A program made the position numbers and the translations under genes. Source: Plantactinospora mayteni (lineage in GTDB: Bacteria > Actinomycetota > Actinomycetes > Mycobacteriales > Micromonosporaceae). Taken from it: a DNA stretch of 64,000 bases. The notes below the pieces were generated by a model. That model did not search any database. It was not told where the DNA came from and saw nothing but the letters and a program-made list of their open reading frames with translations. Every line of letters starts with the position of its first letter. The first letter of the stretch is position 1. Below, piece after piece: positions 51,495 through 59,132 of this stretch. The stretch spans positions 186,001 through 250,000 of the forward strand of contig NZ_BONX01000009.1 of NCBI RefSeq assembly GCF_016862935.1, in the 5' to 3' direction.

Positions 51495-52132
51495 CCCGCC
51501 TCCGCCCGCGCCGCCCGGATCAGCCGACCCGCCTGGATCAGATAGAGCCCGCCGGCCAGCCAGTAGAGGCCCAGTCCCCACAGCGCCAGCCCCCAGCCGA
51601 TCGCCCCGGCGACGGTAGCCGCCCCGGGCACCGTAGCCGCGAGCAGCAGTACCGGAAAAGCGGCCAGCAGTACGAACGTCGCCGTCTTGCCCAGATAGTG
51701 CACCGGCGGGGGCTGGTAGCCGTACCGGCGCAGCACGGCGAGGTTGACGGTCATCACGGCATCCCGGGCCAGCAGCGCGACGGTGAACTGCCACGGCACC
51801 ACGTCGCGTACGGTCAGCGCGATCAGGGTGGCCAGGATGTAGAGCCGGTCGGCGACCGGGTCGAGCAGCTCGCCGAGTCGGCTGACCTGGCGCAGTCGCC
51901 GGGCGACGAAGCCGTCCACCCAGTCGCTCATGCCGCCGACGGCGAGGACGACCACGGCGGCCACGTCCGCCTCGGCGACCAGGAAGAGATAGAGGAAGAG
52001 CGGTACGCCGAGCAGTCGGACGAAGCTGATCAGGTTGGGGACGGTGAGGATCCGCCCCGTCGAGCCGGCAGGCCCGGCGGCGGCGTCACCGGTTGGCTGG
52101 GCGTCATCCGCCCGCGCCGGCCGACGCGACAC
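51491..52132 (-). CDS. CDP-alcohol phosphatidyltransferase (PgsA-like)
   Basis: 213 residues from the GTG at 52132, chosen because GGAGGGAGG lies 5 bases before it; ATG starts further upstream (52171 and beyond) have no such site. The catalytic motif D-x2-D-G-x2-A-R-x8-G-x3-D-x3-D is complete in DWVDGFVARR...LGELLDPVADR. About six membrane helices. It makes a phospholipid from CDP-diacylglycerol and an alcohol, most likely glycerol 3-phosphate or similar. Matches pgsA2 (Rv1822) by neighbourhood, whose exact product is unsettled. Confidence 0.9.
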   Translation of the reverse strand: MSRRPARADDAQPTGDAAAGPAGSTGRILTVPNLISFVRLLGVPLFLYLFLVAEADVAAVVVLAVGGMSDWVDGFVARRLRQVSRLGELLDPVADRLYILATLIALTVRDVVPWQFTVALLARDAVMTVNLAVLRRYGYQPPPVHYLGKTATFVLLAAFPVLLLAATVPGAATVAGAIGWGLALWGLGLYWLAGGLYLIQAGRLIRAARAEAG

Positions 52133-52489
52133 CGAACCTCCCTCCGCGCCACGGCCCGGCGTCCGCACCATGGCGGAGGACGGTCCAGAAACCGATGCGC
52201 GCTCCGACCGACCTCTCCCCGGCAGGCTGACGCATTCCGGACGAGTTGACGGCACCTGACGCAGCCCCGGTTACGGCCCTTTCGGCTTCCGTGGCTGCTC
52301 AATTGCCGTGCCACTATATCCGGCCCGATTTTGGCGCGGCCGGCCGTGTCCCGGTGTCTTCGTGTTTCTGTCGTTCCGGTGTGCCAGTGGGCACACCCTG
52401 TAACGCATCCTAGGACGCTAGTTCAATGGGATCGGCTTGGGGCCGGGCAGGGTCGGAGCGGGGAGCGGTGCGAACTCGGAACGGCGGGG
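52133..52489. other. Intergenic region upstream of the PgsA-like operon
   Basis: Holds the promoter region of the PgsA-DUF881-Sbp operon. On the minus strand TATAGT (plus 52313-52318) is a fair -10, about 180 bases before the start, but no matching -35 is seen. The hairpin beyond it probably ends the DUF2267 transcript. No gene. Confidence 0.5.
52378..52397 (-). terminator. Perfect 8-base-pair hairpin after the DUF2267 gene
   Basis: GGTGTGCC and GGCACACC flank AGTG, about 93 bases past the DUF2267 stop. No T-run. It could be a factor-independent terminator of actinobacterial type, or a protein-binding dyad. Confidence 0.4.
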
Positions 52490-52882
52490 TCAGCCGCTCA
52501 GGCCGGCGCGGCCGAAGAGTGCGGCGTACCCGGACGGGAGCTGGGTCAGCACGTCGTTGAGCTCTCCGCCGGAGACGGCCTCGGCCACGGTGCACAGCAC
52601 CGCGCTGGCGTCCCACTCGGCGGTCCGGGCGGTCGCCCCCGCCCCGGTGGCGACCCGGGCCAGGAACTCCCGCGAGCCGAACGCGCCCGCGGCGCCCTGC
52701 CCGGCCGAGATCAGGGTGGCGGCCAGCGGGCCGGGCAACTGGGCGGCCAGATCCTCCGCCTCGTCCGGGTGCAGCCGCTGGGCGAGGATGCCGAGCACCA
52801 GGTGGGTCACCCGTTCCGCCTCCGCCGGATCGGCGTACTCGCCACGGTCGCGCACCTTGGCGACGAACTCGTCGTACCGCAC
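52490..52882 (-). CDS. DUF2267 domain protein
   Basis: 130 residues from the GTG at 52882. It starts MRYDEFVAKVRDRG and continues as amphipathic helices with EAERVTHLVLGILAQRLHPD, EAEDLAAQLPGPLAA and FLARVATGAG, the pattern of DUF2267. All-helical, cytoplasmic, function unknown. The reading frame is open further upstream, but no upstream start has family similarity. Confidence 0.8.
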   Translation of the reverse strand: MRYDEFVAKVRDRGEYADPAEAERVTHLVLGILAQRLHPDEAEDLAAQLPGPLAATLISAGQGAAGAFGSREFLARVATGAGATARTAEWDASAVLCTVAEAVSGGELNDVLTQLPSGYAALFGRAGLSG

Positions 52883-52968
52883 TCCCCCACCCCCGTAGCC
52901 GGCCTCCGGAACGCCGATACCCGCCGGCACGCCGATGATGCCTCCGGCGGGTATCGGGCAGCTACGAA

Positions 52969-54084
52969 TCAGACCCGGGTGACCCGGACGGCGTCGGCGA
53001 TCACGTAACCGGCGGCGCCACTCCACCGGCTCACCCCGACCACGTTCTTGTCACCGGCGGTCAGCGTGAAGTTGCCCAGCGAGCGCCACGCCCCGCCGCC
53101 GGTGCTCTGGTCCACCACCACCGTCTGGTTGCCGCTCTTGGCCAGCACGATGTACGGAGTGGCGGTGTTGTAGCCGGCGATGCCCGGATACCAGGCGTCG
53201 ACCCGGTACGTCCCCTCGGCCGGGATGTTCACCTTGTAGTAGGCCACGTCGCTGATCGCCTCCGGGTTGGCGTACCGGTAGTCGGCGCCGTACCGCTCGG
53301 TGGAGTACGTCGAGGTGAGCCAGTTGGCGCTGGCGGTGAACCGGCCGCTGGTGGTGTTGTCGACGATCGCGCTGAACGCCGGCGGCGGGGTGGTGCCCCC
53401 GTCGAGCGCGTCGGCGACGTCGGCACGCAACTGCGGGAGCATGCCGTAGAGCACGTTGCCGGGGCAGGCGGTGGCGATGTAGTCCCGGTGCCCGTAGATC
53501 CGGGACGCGGCGATGCCGTACTGGTCGCAGATGTACGCGCAGAACTGCACCAGGCTGTCGTAGAGCGCGGCCGGCGGGGTGGCGCTGGTGTAGGTGCCCT
53601 CGTTCTCGATCCCGATGCCCTTGTCGTTCTGCCCCGGGCAGTGCGCGCCGACCACCATGCCGCTGCCGGCACGCAGCCGGGTGAGGCTGTTGTGCCGGCC
53701 CTCCATGATGTAGCCGCCACGACTGATGGTGAAGTGCTGCCCCGAGTCGGCCCAGCCGTTGCCGTCCATGTGGAAGCTCTGGATGCTGCGGGCCATCGCG
53801 AACGCCTGTGCCTGGGTGTAGTTGGTGGTGTTCGCTCCGGCGGTGTGGTGGATCACGATCTTGTCCGGCGAGGACGAGATCACGCTGAGCGCGCCCGGCG
53901 ACCGGGCGCCCCAGGTGGCGCAACTGGCGATGGTCGGCACGGGTACCGCGAGCGCGGCTGCCTCGTCGGGCGCGGCCAGCGCCGGTGGTGCGCCGGCGAT
54001 CGACAGGCCGCCGGTCGCGGCGCCGACGCCGAGGAAGACCGCGCCGCGTACGACGTCGCGGCGGGACAGGGGGTTGCCGGTCAC
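52969..54084 (-). CDS. Secreted N-acetylmuramoyl-L-alanine amidase with golvesin-like C-terminal domain
   Basis: 371 residues, GTG start with GGAGG 6 bases before. A twin-arginine signal (LSRRDVVRGAVFLGVGAATG) leads to a cleavage site near PALAAP. The amidase_2/PGRP domain has zinc ligands in KIVIHHTAGA, YGHRDYIATACPGN (His and Cys) and the catalytic Tyr region. The last 135 residues are a golvesin C-terminal-like beta domain (VDNTTSGRFTASANW, then YRVDAWYPGIAGYNTATPY). It cuts the bond between muramic acid and the stem peptide in cell wall. Confidence 0.92.
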   Translation of the reverse strand: MTGNPLSRRDVVRGAVFLGVGAATGGLSIAGAPPALAAPDEAAALAVPVPTIASCATWGARSPGALSVISSSPDKIVIHHTAGANTTNYTQAQAFAMARSIQSFHMDGNGWADSGQHFTISRGGYIMEGRHNSLTRLRAGSGMVVGAHCPGQNDKGIGIENEGTYTSATPPAALYDSLVQFCAYICDQYGIAASRIYGHRDYIATACPGNVLYGMLPQLRADVADALDGGTTPPPAFSAIVDNTTSGRFTASANWLTSTYSTERYGADYRYANPEAISDVAYYKVNIPAEGTYRVDAWYPGIAGYNTATPYIVLAKSGNQTVVVDQSTGGGAWRSLGNFTLTAGDKNVVGVSRWSGAAGYVIADAVRVTRV

Positions 54085-54365
54085 GGTGGACCTCCAGGTG
54101 AACGGGGGTTGAAGGTTTCTTTGATGACGGCCGGGCAGACTGAAGGAATTCTTACCAGAGGATCGACGTCCGCCGCTAGAGCCTGATCCATCCGGGATAC
54201 CGGCCCATTCCGATAGCGGGGTGCCGCCGGCAACGCGCCTGGCCGAGTTCGACGCCTCGGAGTCTTGGACACCGACCGACCCAGGACGCGATCCGACGCC
54301 ACCCGCCGGCGGTCGGGCGGTGGTCGGCCGCCGGGCTCGGCGGGGAGGCTCGGCTGCGATCCGGG
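54085..54365. other. Intergenic region upstream of the amidase gene
   Basis: No gene. I looked for a ydaO (c-di-AMP) riboswitch, common before actinobacterial wall hydrolases, and did not find its core. No clear promoter hexamers. Confidence 0.4.
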
Positions 54366-55523
54366 TCAGCCGACCGGGGCCGCCTCGCCGGGTACCGGCA
54401 CCTCGTGGTGGATCCGGCCGGAGAGCGCCGACAGCGGGCTGCCGGTACCACCCCAGCGGCCGGCGACGACCTCGGCGGCGATGCTGACCGCGGTCTCCTC
54501 CGGGGTACGGGCGCCGAGGTCGAGCCCGAGGGGTGAGGAGAGCCGCCCCAGTTCCGCCGCGGAGAGACCGGCCGCCCGCAGCCGGGCCAGCCGGTCGTCG
54601 TGGGTACGCCGGGAGCCCATCGCGCCGACGTAGCCGAGCGGCAGCCGCAGCGCCACCTCCAGCACCGGTACGTCGAACTTGGGATCGTGGGTCAGCACGC
54701 AGACCACGGTCCGGGCGTCCACCCGGCCGGCCTCCGCCTCGGCCCGCAGGTAGCGGTGCGGCCAGTCGACCACCACCTCGTGCGCGTCCGGCAGCCGGCG
54801 CGGGGTGGCGAAGACCGGGCGGGCGTCACAGACCGTCACCCGGTAGCCGAGGAACGTGCCGATCCGGGCCAGCGCGGCGGCGAAGTCGATCGCCCCGAAC
54901 ACGATCATGCGGGGCGGGGCCGCGTACGCCGCGACGAAGAGCAGCAGGTCGTCGCCGCGCCGCTGGCCGTGGTAGCCGTACCGGAGGGTGCTGGTGCGGC
55001 CGGCGGCGAGCAGGCCCCGGGCGTCGTCGGTGGCCGCCGCGTCCAGCCGCGCGGTGCCGAGGGAGCCGGCGGTGCGGTTCGGCCAGACCACCAGCCGCCG
55101 GCCGAGCCGCCCGGCCGGGTCGGAGTCGCCGGCCGACACGCAGGTCACCACCGCGACCGGCTCGCCGGCCCGGATCGAGTCGGCCAGCTCGGCGAACTCG
55201 CCGTACCCGGTCGGGTCGACCCGTTCGACGTAGACGTCGAGAATGCCTCCGCAGGTCAGGCCGACCGCGAACGCGTCGTCGTCGCTGACCCCGTACCGTC
55301 GCAGTGCCGGCTCTCCGGTGACGGTGACCTGCTGGGTCAGGTCGTAGACCGCGCCCTCGACGCAGCCGCCCGAGATGCTGCCGACCGCCGCGCCGTCCGG
55401 GCCGACCAGCATGGTGGCGCCGGCCTGGCGGGGCGCGGAACGCCAGGTCGCGACGACCGTCGCCATTCCGACCGGCTCGCCCGCCCGCCACCACCGGTCC
55501 AGTTCGTCCAGCACGTCACGCAT
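54366..55523 (-). CDS. XdhC/CoxI-family protein
   Basis: 385 residues from the ATG at 55523. The N-terminal XdhC_CoxI domain contains GGCVEGAVYDLTQQV and LTCGGILDVYVE; the C-terminal Rossmann part has MIVFGAIDFAAALARIGTFL (normally GAGxxAxxLA, here Ala-Ile in place of Gly-His) and YVGAMGSRRTHDDR. XdhC proteins bind molybdenum cofactor and insert it, sulphurated, into xanthine dehydrogenase-type enzymes. No such hydrogenase gene is in the window, so it may serve an enzyme encoded elsewhere. Confidence 0.9.
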   Translation of the reverse strand: MRDVLDELDRWWRAGEPVGMATVVATWRSAPRQAGATMLVGPDGAAVGSISGGCVEGAVYDLTQQVTVTGEPALRRYGVSDDDAFAVGLTCGGILDVYVERVDPTGYGEFAELADSIRAGEPVAVVTCVSAGDSDPAGRLGRRLVVWPNRTAGSLGTARLDAAATDDARGLLAAGRTSTLRYGYHGQRRGDDLLLFVAAYAAPPRMIVFGAIDFAAALARIGTFLGYRVTVCDARPVFATPRRLPDAHEVVVDWPHRYLRAEAEAGRVDARTVVCVLTHDPKFDVPVLEVALRLPLGYVGAMGSRRTHDDRLARLRAAGLSAAELGRLSSPLGLDLGARTPEETAVSIAAEVVAGRWGGTGSPLSALSGRIHHEVPVPGEAAPVG

Positions 55524-55778
55524 GACCCGCTCACCCGTACCCGTTCCGCCGTCGGCCGGCAACAACCCACCTGTCGGGCTCCCGCACGGTTACCGGGCCA
55601 GCTCGCACCATCCGTCGATCGTCCCATATGTCCGATCACTCGGGGTCGGGCCGCCCCATTCCGCACTGCGAGATTACGTGGGCCGGCACGCGCCGTCGGG
55701 GGCGTCACGCTCCGTGAATGGCCTGGACCCGTGCGGGTAGACCAGCCGGGACGGCGCCGACACGACGGGAGGCAGCCC

Positions 55779-55991
55779 ATGCCAGGACCACGACCGGGCA
55801 GCAACGCGTACGACGTGGAGCGGGCCCGACTGCGCAAGCGCATCGACGACTCCGGCCGGGGGACAACCGACCGGAAGGCCGACGACACCGCGAACCGGTA
55901 TCTCCGGGAGGACAGCGGTCGGCCGGGCTTCGTCCGGGGCGAACGAGGGCTCGGCCCCAAGGGCGAGCGCGGCCGGGGAGAGCCGAAGTGA
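55779..55991 (+). CDS. Small basic hypothetical protein
   Basis: 70 residues, ATG with GGGAGG 6 bases before. Very hydrophilic: ERARLRKRIDDSGRGTTDRK, then a Gly/Arg-rich C-terminal end. No membrane helix or known motif. It overlaps the next gene by GTGA, which supports translation. Probably a cytoplasmic or nucleic-acid-associated protein; family not recognised. Confidence 0.65.
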   Translation: MPGPRPGSNAYDVERARLRKRIDDSGRGTTDRKADDTANRYLREDSGRPGFVRGERGLGPKGERGRGEPK

Positions 55992-56503
55992 CGGGGTACG
56001 TCTCCGCCCTGCTGGAGCGGCCGGCACCCGGTGGTCCGGTCAGCGACGCGGTGGACGGGGCGATCGCCGGAGCGGTCGGCAGCGTGGCGCTGAACATGGT
56101 CACCTACCTCGACATGGCGCTGCGGGCGCGACCAGCCAGCAGCACCCCGGAGGAGAGCGCCCAGCGGCTGACCGAGAAGCTGCACATCGGTCTGGGGCCC
56201 GAGGACCGGGCGGCGAACCGCCGCTCGGGCCTCGGGCCCCTGCTCGGCTCCGCGACCGGCGTACTGTCCGGTGCCGCGCTCACCGTGATCGGGCTGCGGC
56301 GGCTCCCCGGGCCGGTGGCGGCCGGGCTCTTCGGTGCCGGCGTGATGCTGGCGTCGAACGGCACGCTGACCGCGCTCGGCGTCAGCGATCCGCGCCGGTG
56401 GAGCCGGACAGACTGGCTCTCCGACATCGTGCCGCACCTGGCGTACGGGCTGGCCGTTGTCGCGACGCTCGGACAGCTACGTCGCGGCCGGTACCGACGG
56501 TGA
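55988..56503 (+). CDS. Integral membrane protein of unknown function
   Basis: 171 residues, GTG start overlapping the previous stop. About four membrane segments, separated by a cytoplasmic loop with an acidic helix (PASSTPEESAQRLTEKLHIG). Gly- and Ala-rich helices (VSDAVDGAIAGAVGSVALNM, LLGSATGVLSGAALTVIG). Coupled to the small basic protein just upstream. Family not recognised. Confidence 0.7.
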   Translation: MTGYVSALLERPAPGGPVSDAVDGAIAGAVGSVALNMVTYLDMALRARPASSTPEESAQRLTEKLHIGLGPEDRAANRRSGLGPLLGSATGVLSGAALTVIGLRRLPGPVAAGLFGAGVMLASNGTLTALGVSDPRRWSRTDWLSDIVPHLAYGLAVVATLGQLRRGRYRR

Positions 56504-56570
56504 CACCCGGTACGAGGGATCCCGCCGGGGTGCCGACCGTCCAGGACGGTCAACCGCACGCCGGATCGGA

Positions 56571-56798
56571 TCAGCTGGACTCGACCCGACGCGCCCCGCT
56601 CCGGCCCGCGGCATTCCGGTCCGGGTCCTCGGCGACGGGCCGGGCCGACGGGCCGTACGGGGACACCTGCTCGGGCGGGATCCGCCGACCGGCGCCGCCC
56701 CGGACCCGGGTCGGGTCACCCGGGCGCGGACGTTTGCTCTCCTGCACCGTCGGGTTCAGTTCGTTGCGACGCATCTCCGGCTGCTGCACGTTCGTCAT
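56571..56798 (-). CDS. Small hydrophilic hypothetical protein
   Basis: 75 residues starting MTNVQQPEMRRNELNPTVQE, then a Pro/Arg/Gly-rich tail. GGAAGGGG lies 7 bases before the ATG, and the N-terminal composition (Asn, Gln, Met, Glu) is unlike a chance frame in this genome. Antisense frames exist here, so support is moderate. Probably disordered; function unknown. Confidence 0.5.
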   Translation of the reverse strand: MTNVQQPEMRRNELNPTVQESKRPRPGDPTRVRGGAGRRIPPEQVSPYGPSARPVAEDPDRNAAGRSGARRVESS

Positions 56799-57011
56799 CG
56801 CCGTCCCCTTCCGCCGTCGTACCGCTCGATGGTGGGCGCCGGCCGACGGTGGTCCGCCGACCGGCGGGGTGCCCCGGGGGTTCGCAACCGACCCGGTTCG
56901 CCGAGCGCGTCACGCACACCCGGGTACCCGGCACGGGATTACCCGGTGCGGGTGCCGCCATTCGGTCGCCCGCCCTGGTGCGCGGAGCGGCTGCGCGGGT
57001 AACCGGACGAA
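56799..57011. other. Intergenic region before the HhH endonuclease gene
   Basis: No gene and no clear promoter hexamers. It separates the minus-strand hypothetical gene from the plus-strand endonuclease gene. Confidence 0.35.
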
Positions 57012-57665
57012 ATGAACCGTGACCGCGCACTGGTACGGGTGCTGCTGGACCGGCAGGGCCGCACGTACGCCGACGAGGCGGGCATCCGGCTGGCCGACCG
57101 CCCCGGCCCGCTCTACCAGTTGTTGGTGTTGACCACGCTGCTCAGCACCCGGATCCGGGCGGGTGTGGCGGTGGCCGCCGCCCGGGAACTCTTCGCCGCC
57201 GGCTGCCGTACCCCGCAGGGCACGGACGCGCTGAGCTGGCAGGACCGGGTGGACGCGCTGGGCCGGGGCCACTACCGGCGCTATGACGAACGGACCGCGA
57301 CGATGCTGGGCAACGGGGCGCGGCTGTGCCTGGAACGCTGGAACGGCGACCTGCGCCGGTTGCACCGGGAAGCCGGTAGCGACCCGAGCGCGCTGCGCCG
57401 CGAACTGACCCGGTTTCCCGGTATCGGGCCCACCGGGGCGGACATCTTCCTCCGGGAGGCTCAGGCGGTCTGGCCGGACGTCCGCCCGTACGCCGACCGC
57501 CGGACGGTGAACGCCGCCGGCCGGCTCGGTTTGCCGTCCACACCGGACAAACTGGCCAGACTGGTCGGCGGCGCCGATTTTCCACGACTGGCCTCCGCGC
57601 TGGTCCGGGTCTCCCTCGGCCAGCAGTCGATCGGCGAACTGACCAGGGCGGCGGGCGCCCGCTGA
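57012..57665 (+). CDS. HhH-GPD-type endonuclease (endonuclease III-like)
   Basis: 217 residues. Helix-hairpin-helix segment RRELTRFPGIGPTGADIFLR (usually LPGVGxxTA) and following Asp in RPYADRRTVN, the position of the catalytic Asp of the HhH-GPD superfamily. The early LLTTLLSTRIRAGVAVAAAR helix is also typical. There is no Cys cluster for an iron-sulphur centre, so it is not classical Nth. It probably removes damaged bases or cuts abasic DNA. Confidence 0.82.
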   Translation: MNRDRALVRVLLDRQGRTYADEAGIRLADRPGPLYQLLVLTTLLSTRIRAGVAVAAARELFAAGCRTPQGTDALSWQDRVDALGRGHYRRYDERTATMLGNGARLCLERWNGDLRRLHREAGSDPSALRRELTRFPGIGPTGADIFLREAQAVWPDVRPYADRRTVNAAGRLGLPSTPDKLARLVGGADFPRLASALVRVSLGQQSIGELTRAAGAR

Positions 57666-57686
57666 CCGGCCCGCCCGGGTGCGCGG

Positions 57687-57875
57687 TCAGCTCACCGGCT
57701 TGCCCGAGGTGGGTCTGGTCAGATACCAGACGATCAGTCCGGCGGCGACCGCCAGCAGCAGGACGGTGTTGGTGACCCCGTCTCCCCCCTCGCCGGTGCT
57801 GCCGAAGTAGATGACGGCGAGCGCGGCGCCGATCGACAACAGGGTCCGCAGTCCCTTGTTCTTCACACAAATCAT
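57687..57875 (-). CDS. Small two-helix membrane protein
   Basis: 62 residues from the ATG at 57875. Two membrane helices (about 9-24, LRTLLSIGAALAVIYFG, and 35-52, NTVLLLAVAAGLIVWYL) separated by a short Gly-rich loop. The AT-richer start region (near 57866-57886) suggests a promoter close by. Function unknown. Confidence 0.6.
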   Translation of the reverse strand: MICVKNKGLRTLLSIGAALAVIYFGSTGEGGDGVTNTVLLLAVAAGLIVWYLTRPTSGKPVS

Positions 57876-58015
57876 ACTAATTACGGCAGGGCTGCCCTCT
57901 TCCGGAAATCGGCCCAACAAACCCCGATCCGGTGACCCGGACCGGAGGTCCGCACGGCCGACGGGTAGCGCGTACGGAGGTCGGTCCGGCGGGGCCGGGA
58001 CATCCGAGGCGACCG

Positions 58016-59125
58016 ATGGCCGTACAGTTTTCCGCCGTGACCGAAATCCGGACCAGCGTCGAGCTGCGCCATCCCCCGGAGCGGGTCTGGCGGGCCCTCA
58101 CCGACCGCGAGCTGCTGCCGAAGTGGTTCGCCGCGATCGAACCACGACCCACGTCGATCAGCCGGTTCGAGCTGCGCCCCGTGGACCTGCCCGAACTCGA
58201 CGAGCTGATCGTCATCGAGCTGATCGAGGTCGACCGGCCACACCGGATGGTGCTGCGCTGGCCGGAGGAGGGCCAACCGACCCGGCTGGAGTGCGAGCTG
58301 ACCCCGACCGCGGAGGGCTGCCGGCTGACCGTCGTGCAGGGCGACGACGAGGAGCCCTGGCTGCCGGCCGACCCGGCCCGGCGCGAGGAGTGCTACCAGG
58401 GGCTGCTCGACACCCGGCTGCCCGCCGTACTCGACTGGTTGGCCTTCCGGGAGGTGGACCTTCCCGTACCGACCCAGGTCATCGGCGCCGTGCCGGCCGG
58501 ACGGGCCGGACCGGGCCGGCGGTCCCGGCGCCGCCTCGGCGCCGGGATGGCGGCGCTGGCCCTGGCGGTCGGCGCGGTGGTCGTGGTCGCCGGCCTGGCC
58601 CGCGGGCGGGGCGACGACTCGCCGTCCGGAGCGGCGGCCACCGCCGCCAGTGCCGCGCCGAGCACGTCATCGGGTACGACCACTCCGGTCGCCCGGACCC
58701 CGGCCAGCGGTGTCACCCCGGTGCAGCCCAGCCGGCCGGTCCCGCCCAGCGCCACGCCGCGCCGGACGTCGCCGGCCGCCACGACCAACCCGCCCAGGCC
58801 GGGCCAGCCGAGGCTGACCGCCGGGTACAGCACGCTGAACACCGAGCTTTTCGGCTTCCAGGGCGAGGTGGTGGTGACCAACGACGGCGACGCGACCGCG
58901 ACCCGGTGGACGGTGGTGATCGTCCTGGCCGGCGGCGCCCAGGTTTCGGCCGCCACCGGGGCGGAGAGCTTCCGGCAGGAGGAGCAGCAGGTCACCTTCA
59001 CCGGCGCCCCGCTCGCCGCCGACAGCTCGGCGACGATCCGGTTCGACGTAGACCGCGCCGGCGCGCTCGCCCAGAAGCGGCCGACGAGCTGCGCCGTGGG
59101 CGACCAGCCGTGCGCGGGGCTGTGA
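58016..59125 (+). CDS. SRPBCC (AHSA1-like) domain fused through a membrane helix to a CBM2-like domain
   Basis: 369 residues. The N-terminal 155 residues are a START/SRPBCC domain: LRHPPERVWRALTDRELLPK (20 residues) and PHRMVLRWPEEGQPT are typical of AHSA1-type proteins. A basic stretch and one membrane helix (about 178-200) follow, then a Ser/Thr/Pro-rich linker (about 205-265) and a C-terminal domain of about 100 residues (GFQGEVVVTNDGDATATRWT...CAVGDQPC). This end resembles a family 2 carbohydrate-binding module, with the terminal Cys pair but lacking most surface Trp residues. The cytoplasmic and outside halves would be joined across the membrane. No known function. Confidence 0.75.
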   Translation: MAVQFSAVTEIRTSVELRHPPERVWRALTDRELLPKWFAAIEPRPTSISRFELRPVDLPELDELIVIELIEVDRPHRMVLRWPEEGQPTRLECELTPTAEGCRLTVVQGDDEEPWLPADPARREECYQGLLDTRLPAVLDWLAFREVDLPVPTQVIGAVPAGRAGPGRRSRRRLGAGMAALALAVGAVVVVAGLARGRGDDSPSGAAATAASAAPSTSSGTTTPVARTPASGVTPVQPSRPVPPSATPRRTSPAATTNPPRPGQPRLTAGYSTLNTELFGFQGEVVVTNDGDATATRWTVVIVLAGGAQVSAATGAESFRQEEQQVTFTGAPLAADSSATIRFDVDRAGALAQKRPTSCAVGDQPCAGL

Positions 59126-59132
59126 CGCCGGG

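Noticed and set aside
54085-54365. ydaO (c-di-AMP) riboswitch before the amidase
   Set aside because: The conserved GGGxCGCUGACGGCC-type core and the following G-rich segments are missing.
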